Source: Streptomyces sp. NBC_01717
Lineage (GTDB): Bacteria; Actinomycetota; Actinomycetes; Streptomycetales; Streptomycetaceae
DNA length: 64,000 bases
NCBI RefSeq assembly: GCF_036248255.1
Contig: NZ_CP109179.1
Location: 735,262 to 799,261 of the forward strand
Reading direction: 5' to 3'
The notes under the pieces were generated by a model. It was given only the letters and a program-made list of their open reading frames with translations, was not told where the DNA came from and did not search any database. Positions 37,950-46,771 of this stretch are shown piece by piece; position 1 is the stretch's first letter; every line of letters begins with the position of its first letter. The position numbers and the translations under genes were made by a program.

Positions 37950-38323
37950 TGGTCCTCTACATCGACGTCCCCTGGCTCCTGGACGTCCAGGAGCAGGCTG
38001 TTCCCGAAGACGTCGCGGTCGCCGACTACTCCGCTCTCGTCGCGGCTGTGGCCCGCCACAGGACCCGCATCCCGCGCCCCGCCACCGCCGAACCCGACGC
38101 AGCCTGGCGCGCTGCCGCTCTCCTGCACAGCCTGGTCCGGCTCCAGCCGCTGCCGTACCGCAACTCCCTCTACGCCTGTCAGGTCGCTGCGGCCTACATG
38201 CACGCCTCGGGCGAGGGCATCGACCCCCCATACGGTGCGCTGGTGGAACTGGTCCGCGGCATCCAGTCCGGCAAGGCAGGCGTCTACCAGGCAGGCGACC
38301 GCATCCGCTCCTGGCGCATCTGA
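37949..38323 (+). CDS. Fic/Doc-like toxin of module 1
   Basis: The 124-residue protein begins MVLYIDVPWLLDVQEQAVPE and has the helical core ALLHSLVRLQPLPYRNSLYA and AAAYMHASGEGIDPPYGALV. This is the short Fic/Doc-type toxin form seen in Streptomyces. The position of the Fic motif HxFx(D/N)GNKR is occupied by RLQPLPYRNSLYA, so the catalytic His is not obvious. It may be degenerate or use a different residue. The stop-start overlap with the antitoxin and the matching second module support a true toxin-antitoxin pair. Confidence 0.7.
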   Translation: MVLYIDVPWLLDVQEQAVPEDVAVADYSALVAAVARHRTRIPRPATAEPDAAWRAAALLHSLVRLQPLPYRNSLYACQVAAAYMHASGEGIDPPYGALVELVRGIQSGKAGVYQAGDRIRSWRI

Positions 38324-38604
38324 CGGCGTTGCCGGGGGTCTTCGCGCTGCGCGAGATCGCCCGCCGCAAGTTCGCGTACCTGGAGTGCCGGGCCGCGCGG
38401 GCAGGACCGCGTCACGGGGAGCGGGTCGGTGCGTGTTCGGGTGCCTTCCACGCGATGTGCTCGTACTGCCGACGGCGCCTGCGGCTGCGGCGCGCGGGGC
38501 GGCACCCGCCGGCCCGCTGGTGGCCTCGTCGCCCGTCGCGCTCAACTCGCCCGGCCAACTCCAACTCGCCGACCGAAGCGCTCGGTGAGGGCTTCGGTGC
38601 TGTG

Positions 38605-39159
38605 TCAGAGGCTGAGTTCTATGTAGTCGATGTCGGTGAATTCGACCAGGAGTCCGTCGGCACGGCGGCCGCGGTCCTTGAAGTACTCCTGTTGGAGTCC
38701 TTCGGCGAGGACGGCCTGGAGCTGCTGCTCCGGGGCGCCGGCGGCCTGTGCGTCGAAGAGGCGGGCTGCGTAGGTGGCGGGAAGGTGCTGGGTGATGCGC
38801 CGGATGCGTGCGTCGTCCGTGCTGCCCGGCGCGGCGGTGAACCCGAACCGCGCTCTGGTTTCCACGACGATGCCGGTGGAGACGGCCGCGTTCTTCTTCG
38901 CGTCCTCCTTCACCCGCGGCTGCCACCGTGTGCGGACCTCGTCGGCGAGCCGGGCGCCGAGCTGTGCCCGCGGCGTCTTGATCTGGTTCCTGGCGTACCG
39001 CTCGACGGTGCGCTGGGAGACCCCCAGCAAGTCGGCCACCGGCCTGGTGCCCTTGAGCCGTTTCACCAGGAACCGCACCTGCGCGCCCGCCGATCTCGGG
39101 ATCGGCCGGGTGGCCGCGGCCGCTACTGCATGACCGAGGCTTTCGCTCACGACGCCCAT
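38605..39159 (-). CDS. tpg: Telomere terminal protein (Tpg)
   Basis: The 184-residue length is exactly that of Streptomyces terminal proteins, which bind covalently to the 5' ends of linear replicons and prime end patching. Characteristic segments in order are TRPIPRSAGAQVRFLVKRLK, GTRPVADLLGVSQRTVERY (helix-turn-helix), EVRTRWQPRVK, ARFGFTAAPGSTDDARIR, YAARLFDAQAAGAPEQQLQA, and RRADGLLVEFTDIDYIEL at the C-terminus. It lies between two toxin-antitoxin modules. No tap gene, its usual operon partner, is present upstream. The ATG at 39159 is used; a GTG at 39150 is possible. Confidence 0.93.
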   Translation of the reverse strand: MGVVSESLGHAVAAAATRPIPRSAGAQVRFLVKRLKGTRPVADLLGVSQRTVERYARNQIKTPRAQLGARLADEVRTRWQPRVKEDAKKNAAVSTGIVVETRARFGFTAAPGSTDDARIRRITQHLPATYAARLFDAQAAGAPEQQLQAVLAEGLQQEYFKDRGRRADGLLVEFTDIDYIELSL

Positions 39160-39413
39160 CGGATGTTCCCGCTCCCCGCAGTTCTCAAGTCTGCTGTCGC
39201 CCGCACCCGTCGCCCGCCCCTGCGCCGATGCCCGCCGCGTTCCTTGATGCCCGAGGGCACGTGAACCTGCGACTGGGCGCGCAGCCCCCGTAGTGCATCG
39301 ATTTCACCTGTGGTCTCATCGGCTGTCCACCGGGCAAGAGAGCCTGGTCGCGGCCCTCTTCGGCGGGGATCGGACGGACGGGACCGCTGCTTCCGCCGTT
39401 GCCTGGACAGGCT

Positions 39414-39429
39414 GGTAACAGATGTTACC
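39414..39429. promoter_or_regulatory. Palindromic operator of toxin-antitoxin module 2
   Basis: The perfect palindrome GGTAACAGATGTTACC ends nine bases before the antitoxin ATG (39439). The arms resemble those of the module 1 operator. Confidence 0.75.
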
Positions 39430-39438
39430 ATGTGGGGT

Positions 39439-39678
39439 ATGGCCAAGACACAGCTGGGCGCACGCGTGGATCAGGATGTCGCGGAACTCGCGAAGAAGCG
39501 CGCCGCCGACCTCGGACTGAGCATCGGGGACTACCTCGCCCGTCTCGTGCAGGACGACGCCAGCGGCCTGCGCGCCCGCGCGGTGGACGCCGCCGCCCGC
39601 TTCCTGTCCGAGCACCAGGCGGTCTTCGACGAGGCCGAAGACGCCCAGCAGGCGCCTGCGGGAGCGCGCGCCGCGTGA
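39439..39678 (+). CDS. Antitoxin of module 2 (RHH-like)
   Basis: Also 79 residues. MAKTQLGARVDQDVAELAKK and ADLGLSIGDYLARLVQDDA is a clear ribbon-helix-helix start, with an acidic C-terminal half for toxin contact. TGATG overlap with the toxin start. An in-frame ATG at 39430 lies at the palindrome's edge and is less likely. Confidence 0.8.
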   Translation: MAKTQLGARVDQDVAELAKKRAADLGLSIGDYLARLVQDDASGLRARAVDAAARFLSEHQAVFDEAEDAQQAPAGARAA

Positions 39679-40055
39679 TGGAACTGCACATCGACGTTCC
39701 CTGGATCCTGCAGGTCGCCGAAGCGGCCGGCGCGGACGATCCCGCCCCCGACGACTACGGCGTCCCCATCGCCGCTGTCGCCCGCCACCGGGCCGAACTC
39801 TTCGAGCAGCCCGTCTACGACGGCCCCTACGCCAAAGCCGCAGCACTCGTGGACAACCTCGGCCGCTGCCGCTGGCTCGAGCGCTCCAACATGGCCGTGG
39901 CCGCCGCCACCGGCGTCATGTATCTCGAAGCCGCCGGTATCCCCGTGAAGCCCACCCGCGACGACGCCATCGCTCTCAAAGACCTCCTCCTCGATTCCGC
40001 CTGCACCGCCGCGAGGATCGCCGCGCTGCTGCGGACCTGGCCCACCACCACCTGA
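39678..40055 (+). CDS. Fic/Doc-like toxin of module 2
   Basis: The 125-residue protein is a paralogue of the module 1 toxin: MELHIDVPWILQVAEAAGAD against its MVLYIDVPW start, then ALVDNLGRCRWLERSNMAVA and GVMYLEAAGIPVKPTRDDAI. The Fic-motif position is again changed (GRCRWLERSN), but the Asn at the end of the motif is shared by both. The two toxins differ enough for separate antitoxin specificity. Confidence 0.65.
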   Translation: MELHIDVPWILQVAEAAGADDPAPDDYGVPIAAVARHRAELFEQPVYDGPYAKAAALVDNLGRCRWLERSNMAVAAATGVMYLEAAGIPVKPTRDDAIALKDLLLDSACTAARIAALLRTWPTTT

Positions 40056-40081
40056 CGCTCGCAGAACACGACGCCGCCCCG

Positions 40082-40438
40082 GGGCACCGGGAGCGGTACC
40101 GGTCATGCAAGGGCCGTTGAACGCCTCCTGTACTCGAGGCGTGCTCCGGAGGGACCGTGCAGTTCACCGTCTGGCGGGCGGCCACGCCGCTTTGGGCCGG
40201 CAGCGCATGGACCTCCCGTTCCCGATGAACAACCGCGCCCGCTACAGGCTGGGTCCGCCCCCGGGCACCGGGAGCGGTACCGGTCATGCAAGGGCCGTTG
40301 AACGCCTCCTGTACTCGAGGCGTGCTCCGGAGGGACCGTGCAGTTCACCGTCTGGCGGGCGGCCACGCCGCTTTGGGCCGGCAGCGCATGGACCTCCCGT
40401 TCCCGATGAACAACCGCGCCCGCTACAGGCTGGGTCCG
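40082..40438. repeat. Tandem duplication of a 181-bp unit
   Basis: Copy 1 is 40082-40262 and copy 2 is 40263-40438; they match throughout by eye, starting GGGCACCGGGAGCGG and ending GCTACAGGCTGGGTCCG. The unit has no convincing gene and sits upstream of the relaxase. A recent slippage event or a selected repeated site are both possible. Confidence 0.92.
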
Positions 40439-40514
40439 ATCGCGGCGGGTAGGACCCAGTTGCCCGAGGAGCTTGGGCGCCCGCTGACCGAGCTGCGCGG
40501 TTGTTTGTGGGGCC

Positions 40515-40644
40515 GAAGCACGTGCTGGACCGGGAAGCACGTGCTGGACCGGAGAGCGATGACACTCGGCTCGGGCTCCTGGAGCGGCTTCCCGCCTGGC
40601 GGGCCGCCGGGAAAATGGTTCGGCTGTCTGTCCCGCCTGGCGGG
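40515..40644. other. Repeat-rich leader of the relaxase gene (candidate oriT)
   Basis: A 19-bp unit GAAGCACGTGCTGGACCGG is repeated head to tail (40515-40533, 40534-40552). Two identical palindromes CCCGCCTGGCGGG follow at 40591-40603 and 40632-40644. Repeats and inverted repeats right before a relaxase gene are typical of a transfer origin. No nick site could be assigned. Confidence 0.5.
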
Positions 40645-40688
40645 AGGCGCGGGATCTCGCTCTTTCCTTGCAGGTCAGGGGGTGTGGT

Positions 40689-42623
40689 GTGGTCTTCATG
40701 ATGGATATCGCGAGGATCACTGCTGGGCAGATGTACCGGTACTACCTGCGTCAGGTCGTCGTCGGTGACGGCCGGCGCCCGCCCCGCGCACCGCTGAGGA
40801 AGGCTCAGGAAGAGGCTGGTGTCCCGGCCGGGCGATGGATGGGCCGGGGCCTTGTGGTGCTGGGTCTGGTGGCGGGGGAGGAGGTCACCGAGCGGCAGTT
40901 GCGGAACTTGTTCGGCGAGGGAGGCCGGCACCCGCACGCCGACCGGATCGAAGCCGACCGGTTGGCCGCGGGGGAGTCCCCGGCGGCGGCGTGGCGGTCC
41001 GGGGCGGTCGGGCGCCGGGTGAAGGTCACCGGACTGGATTTGGTGTTCCGGCCGCAGCCGACGATCTACCTGTTGTGGGCGCTGGGTGATGACGAGACCC
41101 GGCGGGCGATCGAGGCCGCGCACGAGCGCGCGATCGAGATGGTGCTGGAGTGGATCGAGGACCAGGTGGCGGTGATTCGGTTCGGCAGCGGTGGCATTCA
41201 CTGCGTCCGGCCGCCCGGCGGTCTGGTTGCCGCGCGCTTTCGCCACTACGAGGCACGGTCCCAGATGCCGTTGCTGCATGACCATCTGCTGTTGTCGGTG
41301 AAGGGGCAGCGCCCGGACGGCACGTGGGGTTCTGTACACACAGAGGCCCTGTACGAGAACACCGTCGCCGCGTCCGCGCTCTACAACGAGCTCGTCATGG
41401 CTGAGGCCTGCGAGGCGTTGGGGTTGGCCTCTGAGCCGCGCACGGTCACGCCGGGCCGCCGACCGGTCATGGAGATCGCCGGGGTCCCGCATGAGCTGAT
41501 CGGCTGGACCGCGCGGCGCGGCGAGCAGATCGCCGCCTGCCTGACGGAGCTGGAGGCCGAGTACGTCACCGCCGTCGACGACGACGGCGAGCTGAAGTTC
41601 CTGCCCGTCGTCTCCGAGCGGGCCCGCACCAGGCTGAACCGGATCGCCGCCCGCAAGACCCGGCCGCCCAAGCAGCGCGCCCGGCCGCTTGCTCAGCTGC
41701 GCGCCTGGTGGAAGGCGAGCGCCATCCTCAGCTCCGGGGTGGAGCTCAACGTCATCGAGTCCCTGCTCGAGCGCGCCCGCGCCGCGGCCGCCGTGATCCG
41801 GGCCCGTGTCGCCGCGGTGGTCGACGTCGCCCTGGCGGCCGTCGACGTCACCGCGCGCGTGTTCGTGATGAACGGCGGCGGCTGGTTCCACCGTCGGCAC
41901 CTGCTTGCCGAAGCCCGCCGCCACCTCGCCCTCGTCCTGCGAGGCCGCCGCCACGAGCGTGGCCTGGACGAGCAGATCGTGGACGCCGCGCTCGCCGCGC
42001 ACTGCACCGACATCACCGACGCGAGGACGTCGCGCGGCGCGCGCCCGGAGTACCGCCTCTACACCACCCGCTGGGCCCTCCCGGGCGCCGCTTTCGCCCG
42101 GCGCCCGCCGACCGACGTTCCCGAGCCGGACCGCAATCCCCCGGCCGGCCCCGGCGACCCGGCCGCACCCCGGCTTCCCCTGGAAGCGGGGCAGCAGGAC
42201 ATACCCCGGGTGCCGCTGCGCTACGACCGCGCCGTCATCGCCGGCGCGGTGCTGACGGCGCAGCTGCGGCCAGCCCGCCGCACCGGCCGGGATCCGTACG
42301 ACGTGGCGGTCCACCAGCAGGCCGCGATGCCCGAGCAACTGGACGTCTTCGCCCAGGAGGAGGACCGCCCTGTCCTCAAGGCCCGCCGGGCCGTCGACCT
42401 GGACGCACTGCGCACCGACATGGAAACGCTGGAGTTGACTGCCGACCAGCTGCTTCGGTTCGAGCGGGCGGGCACGAAGCTGAACGCGGGGGCTCGCGAG
42501 CGGATGCACCAGGCCCCTGGTCTCCCCGACGAAACCGCACCGCGCCCGCACCGCGAGAACGACCAGCGTGCGCACCGCCCGCACCAGCCCGGCCCCGGCC
42601 AGAGTCCGGGTGCGCCCCGCTGA
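40689..42623 (+). CDS. MobF-family conjugative relaxase
   Basis: A 644-residue protein that should nick oriT and lead the strand during transfer. The N-terminus ARITAGQMYRYYLRQVV carries the candidate catalytic tyrosines. Later come GLDLVFRPQPTIYLLWAL, and LLHDHLLLSVKGQRPDGTWG, which holds the metal-binding His pair (the third His lies upstream at RFRHYEARS). The C-terminal half is helical and Ala/Arg-rich, with a disordered tail, and lacks a RecD-like helicase domain, as in other Streptomyces forms of this size. The GTG at 40689 has AGGGGG six bases upstream; the ATG at 40698 is an alternative. Confidence 0.85.
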   Translation: MVFMMDIARITAGQMYRYYLRQVVVGDGRRPPRAPLRKAQEEAGVPAGRWMGRGLVVLGLVAGEEVTERQLRNLFGEGGRHPHADRIEADRLAAGESPAAAWRSGAVGRRVKVTGLDLVFRPQPTIYLLWALGDDETRRAIEAAHERAIEMVLEWIEDQVAVIRFGSGGIHCVRPPGGLVAARFRHYEARSQMPLLHDHLLLSVKGQRPDGTWGSVHTEALYENTVAASALYNELVMAEACEALGLASEPRTVTPGRRPVMEIAGVPHELIGWTARRGEQIAACLTELEAEYVTAVDDDGELKFLPVVSERARTRLNRIAARKTRPPKQRARPLAQLRAWWKASAILSSGVELNVIESLLERARAAAAVIRARVAAVVDVALAAVDVTARVFVMNGGGWFHRRHLLAEARRHLALVLRGRRHERGLDEQIVDAALAAHCTDITDARTSRGARPEYRLYTTRWALPGAAFARRPPTDVPEPDRNPPAGPGDPAAPRLPLEAGQQDIPRVPLRYDRAVIAGAVLTAQLRPARRTGRDPYDVAVHQQAAMPEQLDVFAQEEDRPVLKARRAVDLDALRTDMETLELTADQLLRFERAGTKLNAGARERMHQAPGLPDETAPRPHRENDQRAHRPHQPGPGQSPGAPR

Positions 42624-42796
42624 GCGCCGGGCAAGCCTCTGGTGGCTCCCTCCGTCAACGCGTGCGAACCCACTGGTCCGGCGGCTGGCGAGCTTTGGCC
42701 CCTGACCCGGGCAAGCCTGTGCCGACACGGGCGGGCAAGCCAAAGGTGAACCTGGGCAAGCCCGCACTGTCGGTGGTGGCTGGGAGCCTGGGACGT

Positions 42797-43072
42797 ATGG
42801 ACAGGGATGAGGAGTTGCTGCGCGGCCGGGTCTACGGCGCCGACCATGACGATCCCCGGCCCGGACCGCAGCCGGGACGCACCTACGCCGAGCTGGTCGG
42901 CGGGCCGCTGGACGGCCTGCTGCTCGACATCACCGGCTGGACGAAGGGCGAGATCGATACCGGTGTCGCCCTGATGACGGAGCTCGGGCAGTTCGGTGCT
43001 GGGGGGCGGGCGATGTATGACCCGCGCCCCGGCGACCGGCGCCGCTGGGACTGGTCCGGCGACACTCCCTGA
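42797..43072 (+). CDS. Small hypothetical protein, plasmid type
   Basis: 91 residues from the ATG at 42797 with GGGAG upstream. The sequence YAELVGGPLDGLLLDITGWT is typical of a family found beside Streptomyces plasmid transfer genes. The end is Asp/Arg/Trp-rich. Role unknown. Confidence 0.65.
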   Translation: MDRDEELLRGRVYGADHDDPRPGPQPGRTYAELVGGPLDGLLLDITGWTKGEIDTGVALMTELGQFGAGGRAMYDPRPGDRRRWDWSGDTP

Positions 43073-43675
43073 CCGGTCGCACGGCGACGGGTGACACCTG
43101 CGTCGCGTCGTTCGTTGACCTCATATGCCTGAACTGCCCTCCGTGAGGCGGAACGGGAGCGGCAGCGCCAGGAGCAGCGCGCCGAGCTGGACGCCAGGCG
43201 AAAGAGGCGCCGGCCCGCTGAACGGCGGCCCCTACCGACTGGACCCTCGCGAGGACTGGGAGAAGGAGAAAGTTCCGCCGGCCGACGGGGAACACTGCCC
43301 CAATTGCCGGAGGTGCCGAAGTGGCTGTTCGATGCCTTGGTGCGTCGTGGTCTGAGCCTGGTGGCCGCAAAGCTGAACGCCTTCGCCGGCGTCAACGTCC
43401 AGCGGGGGACAGTACGCCGTCCCTGTTCCGCCGGGTCGGGGAGCAGGAGCTTCGCGAGCGGTTGATCGCGGCGTCAGGCAGTCAGGTCCCTCAGCTCGTT
43501 CGCCAGGGTGTGCTGGGTTCGCGGGACATTCCGCCGTCCTGCGCCGTCGCCTGCTGGAGCTGTCCGGCAGGATCTGGTGGCACCCCTTCTGGACCACCGT
43601 CCCCGGCAGTGCGCCGGCTGCCCGGGTGGAGCTGCGTCGCTTCGCCCGTACACAGAGCTGCGGCGGGGGATCGGC
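43073..43675. other. Degraded region before the LexA-like gene
   Basis: A plus-strand reading from about 43521 (HSAVLRRRLLELSGRIWWHP, then ARVELRRFARTQS) ends at 43680, overlapping the next start by ATGA. It looks like the C-terminal half of a small operon partner whose start is lost. The rest shows only fragments of charged helix. Confidence 0.35.
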
Positions 43676-43897
43676 ATGAGCGGAGGCGGTGGGCTCTCGC
43701 CGAGGCAGGAGTCGATCCTGCGGGTCATCCGGAACTCGATCATCGAGTGTGGTGAGGGGCCGGCCGTGCGGCAGATCGGCGAGCGCGTCGGCCTGTCCAG
43801 CACCGGCACCGTCGCTCACCAGCTCGGCCGCCTCGAAGCACTCGGCCTCATCAGCCGCAGCGCTTGGCGCTGGCGCTCCTGCCGGCTCGGCACCTGA
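43676..43897 (+). CDS. LexA-type winged-helix protein without protease domain
   Basis: 73 residues covering only a LexA DNA-binding domain: LSPRQESILRVIRNSIIECG, then PAVRQIGERVGLSSTGTVAH and QLGRLEALGLISRS. The S24 peptidase half is absent, as in several plasmid repressors. ATGA overlap with the fragment upstream. Confidence 0.8.
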   Translation: MSGGGGLSPRQESILRVIRNSIIECGEGPAVRQIGERVGLSSTGTVAHQLGRLEALGLISRSAWRWRSCRLGT

Positions 43898-43948
43898 GTC
43901 GGTGGTGAGCTGTGTTGGCAGATACCTGTGTCGGGGCGCTGCTGTTGG

Positions 43949-44725
43949 TCAGGGGGTTGCGCGGAGGAGGACGAGTGATCCGTTGTAGGTCGGGCGGTTG
44001 CGGAGGTGGCCGAAGGCCTCATCCCAGGTGCCTGAGCCGAGGGCGCGGCGCAGGGAGGTGTCGAAGGCTTGGCGGGCATGGTCGTCGATGAAGCTCCAGG
44101 CCGAGCAGGCTTGTCGGGCTGCGGGGTTGAGGAGGAGTTCGGGGCGGCCGTAATAGGCCTCGTTGAAGCCGTCGGTGCAGTCCAGCGGGATGGGGACGGA
44201 CTGGATGGTGGTGGTGCCGCCGAGAGCGGCGGTGAGTTGGCCGAGGGGCGGGTAGCGGCGGGCTTCGGTGTCGAGGACGTCGGGGGCGTACTCGTAGAGC
44301 CAGAAGTCGCGTACGCGGGCCGGGTCGCAGGTCAGTACGACGACGGGGCCGCGGGTGACACGTCGCATCTCGCGTAGTCCGGCGGTGGCATCGGACCACT
44401 GGTGGACGCTGAAGAGGGTCATCGATGCGTCGAAGTGTCCGTCGGGGAAGGGGAGGTCTTCGGCGACGGCGTCGACGGCGGTGGCGAGTTCGGCCGGCCG
44501 CTGGGCTCGCATGGCCAGTGAGGGTTCGACCGCGGTGATCGTGTGCGCGGCGGTCTCGTACGATCCGGTGCCCGCACCGACGTTGAGGACGGTGCGCGCA
44601 CCGCCGAGGGCCTGGGCGATGACGTGGGCGATGCGTTCGTCGGGGCGGCGCCAAGCGGCGTAGGCGGCACCGATGGTGCCGTAGTCGACGTCGCCGACGC
44701 TGCCGTCGTGGGTGCGCATGACCAT
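43949..44725 (-). CDS. Class I SAM-dependent methyltransferase
   Basis: 258 residues from the ATG at 44725. The Rossmann motif I is VLNVGAGTGSYE, followed by an acidic end of strand 2 (ITAVEPSLAMRAQRP), AVAEDLPFPDGHFDASMTLF (motifs II-III) and VHQWSDATAGLREMRRVTRG. The type is a small-molecule methylase of the UbiE/ArsM-like group. It is followed on the same strand, upstream, by an oxidoreductase gene 92 bases away; whether they are co-transcribed is uncertain. Confidence 0.88.
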   Translation of the reverse strand: MVMRTHDGSVGDVDYGTIGAAYAAWRRPDERIAHVIAQALGGARTVLNVGAGTGSYETAAHTITAVEPSLAMRAQRPAELATAVDAVAEDLPFPDGHFDASMTLFSVHQWSDATAGLREMRRVTRGPVVVLTCDPARVRDFWLYEYAPDVLDTEARRYPPLGQLTAALGGTTTIQSVPIPLDCTDGFNEAYYGRPELLLNPAARQACSAWSFIDDHARQAFDTSLRRALGSGTWDEAFGHLRNRPTYNGSLVLLRATP

Positions 44726-44817
44726 GGGGGACCTCGCCTTGTGGGTCTGGCCGGGGCGGCGGCATCCGCGTCCCGGACAACGCTTGGTCGGCGTGCCCCT
44801 GGGGTTTGCCCGCGAAG

Positions 44818-45405
44818 CTAAGGGCCGCCGTCCTCCTGGTAGGAGTGGCGTTGGCCGGCCCAGGGGTCGGCGATGTTGTGGTAGCCGCGTTCCTCCCAGA
44901 ACCCGCGGCGGTCCTGCGTCATGTACTCGATGCCGCGCAGCCATTTGGGGCCCTTGTAGCCGAAAAGGTGCGGGACCACCAGACGCAGGGGGAAGCCGTG
45001 TTCGACGGTGAGCGGCTCGTCGTCGTGGTGGGTGGCCATGACCGTGGTGTCGGCGATGAAGTCGCTCAGGCGCAGGTTCGCGCTGTACCCGTACTCGGCC
45101 CAGGCCATGACGTGGGACACGCCTGCGGCGGGCGGGGCAAGGTCCAGCAGGGTGCGGGCCGGAACGCCGAAGAACATGTGGCCGGTGGTGCTGGTGCCTG
45201 AGGCGCAGTGCAGGTCCGCATGCACGGTGATCTTTGGCATGATGGCGACTTCATCGAACGTCCAGGAGTGGGTCTGTCCGCTCGCGGTCGCGCCGAACAC
45301 CTGCAGGTTCCACCGGTCGGGGCGGAAGCGGGGCACCGGCCCGTAGTGCGAGACGGGCCACCCTTTGGCCAGGCGCTGCCCTGGCGGCAGCATGCCTTCC
45401 TTCAT
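44818..45405 (-). CDS. Sulfite-oxidase-like molybdopterin oxidoreductase
   Basis: 195 residues from the ATG at 45405. It begins GMLPPGQRLAKGWPVSHYGP, has the molybdenum-ligand Cys in ITVHADLHCASGTSTTGH, and GYSANLRLSDFIADTTVMAT, HGFPLRLVVPHLFGYKGPKW and EYMTQDRRGFWEERGYHN, the closing block of the oxidoreductase molybdopterin-binding domain. Cytoplasmic, with no signal peptide seen. The usual T-x-F between Cys and S is replaced by S-G-T-S-T. Confidence 0.88.
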   Translation of the reverse strand: MKEGMLPPGQRLAKGWPVSHYGPVPRFRPDRWNLQVFGATASGQTHSWTFDEVAIMPKITVHADLHCASGTSTTGHMFFGVPARTLLDLAPPAAGVSHVMAWAEYGYSANLRLSDFIADTTVMATHHDDEPLTVEHGFPLRLVVPHLFGYKGPKWLRGIEYMTQDRRGFWEERGYHNIADPWAGQRHSYQEDGGP

Positions 45406-45750
45406 GACGCAGCCCCATCACTTGCCTTGTCCGCAAATACAAGGGCAAAGCCTATGTCAGACCGACAGAGGCCAGCACTATGGTGAAAAAGGGTCGTATC
45501 TTCCGCATGACCGACGCTCTCGGGTAAGCCGCAGGGGAACCTGGGCAAGCCGGCCTCCCCGACGGCTTACCCACCTTCAGTACCTGCGTGCTGCTGCCCA
45601 TTGCCAAGGGCCCGGCACGTCCCTCAAGGCCCTGGAGCCGTCGGTCCTGTGCGTCGCTCGTCCGGGCCGGGTGTCGCCGAACGTTCCCGCCTGCCTGGTG
45701 GGCCTTGATGTACTGGACTGTCGGAGCTGGGCGAGGCAGGGGAGCGGGAC

Positions 45751-46635
45751 GTGGCCGGGTACAGCGGGGGTCACACGGGGCGCGTGAAGGATTTCAAGGA
45801 CTTCGAGTGGGTGGTGTGGCGCCTCGAGGTTCAAGACCCATCGCAGCTCGCGGGCGAGGATCCGGATCTGGACGAGCGCACCGGGGAGACGATGACGGAG
45901 CTGGCCGCCTCGCTGGGCTGCGTGTACGAGCACTGCGTCGACGACGACTCCTACGACGACGAAACGCCGTATTACGCCTGGTGGGTCCGCCTGCCCGCAG
46001 CCGAGCATGCCCGACTCGACAAGGACGGCCTGCCGCCGGCCATTGCCCCGCTGCGCCAGTACCTGACCACCCAGCTTCCCGACGGTTTGAAGTGGGAGAT
46101 CACGCCGGACCGCGAGCTGACGTACGACCACGCCGGCAGCGTGGCGATGCGGGCCGCCTACGACGATCTGATCGCCCCGTTCGAGCGCGCCCTGATGCCG
46201 CTGCGCGTGGACGGGGCTGATGCTCTTGATCCGCGGGCGAAGGTCTGGACGTGGGAGGAGAACCTCCTGGTCGGCACGTTCGACCTGTGGCTGTGCAACG
46301 ACCCGGACCACCCGCACACCTGGATCGTCGTCACTGTCGGCCTGTGGACCGAACCGCAGCTCTTCGGCGAAGCGCCCGCAGCCCGCCTCGGCCACTTCGA
46401 CTTCACCCCGCACCACCCGCTGCTCTTCCTGCCCCGCCCGCCGGCCCCGGCGACCTTCACCGCCCGCATCACTTCCGGCTCTTTCCCCCGCACGGGCACC
46501 TCCAGGACGAAGGCGGCCGACGCCATCGGGACAGCTCACCAGTGGACGGCCAACGACCCCGACGTCCTGGCCGAGCGGGTCGCCCACGACCTCAAGCTGC
46601 TGTGGCCGCACCTCACGGGCCCGGAAAGGAGCTGA
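45751..46635 (+). CDS. Hypothetical protein
   Basis: 294 residues from the GTG at 45751, which has GGGGAG eight bases before. Acidic and Trp-rich (FKDFEWVVWRLEVQDPS, TPYYAWWVRLPAAEHARL, KVWTWEENLLVGTFDLWLCN) with Pro-rich segments. No motif known to me. It is followed after 2 bases by a small start with its own ribosome site (AAAGGAG), so it heads a short operon. Confidence 0.65.
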   Translation: MAGYSGGHTGRVKDFKDFEWVVWRLEVQDPSQLAGEDPDLDERTGETMTELAASLGCVYEHCVDDDSYDDETPYYAWWVRLPAAEHARLDKDGLPPAIAPLRQYLTTQLPDGLKWEITPDRELTYDHAGSVAMRAAYDDLIAPFERALMPLRVDGADALDPRAKVWTWEENLLVGTFDLWLCNDPDHPHTWIVVTVGLWTEPQLFGEAPAARLGHFDFTPHHPLLFLPRPPAPATFTARITSGSFPRTGTSRTKAADAIGTAHQWTANDPDVLAERVAHDLKLLWPHLTGPERS

Positions 46636-46637
46636 CG

Positions 46638-46745
46638 ATGGCCTCGCACGCGAAGGACCCGCGCTGCACCGCCATGGCCGAAGCCCTCGCTTCGGGCCCC
46701 GGGGCCGGCGGGCTACGGCGGAGGAGATCCCCGGTCGCCCATTGA
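46638..46745 (+). CDS. Short ORF after 45751 gene, probably truncated
   Basis: The ATG at 46638 has AAAGGAG seven bases upstream and reads MASHAKDPRCTAMAEALASG to a stop at 46745. The final residues (GGLRRRRSPVAH) look random, so the natural 3' end may be lost, possibly with the IS insertion that follows. Confidence 0.4.
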   Translation: MASHAKDPRCTAMAEALASGPGAGGLRRRRSPVAH

Positions 46746-46771
46746 TGGGATGGCAGGCTCTGCCTCCACTA

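Noticed and set aside
37209..38369. A 386-codon minus-strand frame
   Set aside because: Mostly antisense of the toxin-antitoxin module 1; only the end might be a small gene and is listed separately at low confidence.
40284..42767. An 827-codon minus-strand frame across the relaxase
   Set aside because: It is the antisense shadow of a well-supported MobF gene; high GC content at third positions keeps the opposite strand open. No motif.
41708..42796. A 454-codon frame that includes the small gene at 42797
   Set aside because: The part before 42797 is an Arg/Pro-rich shadow of the relaxase; only the last 91 codons look like a gene and have their own ribosome site.
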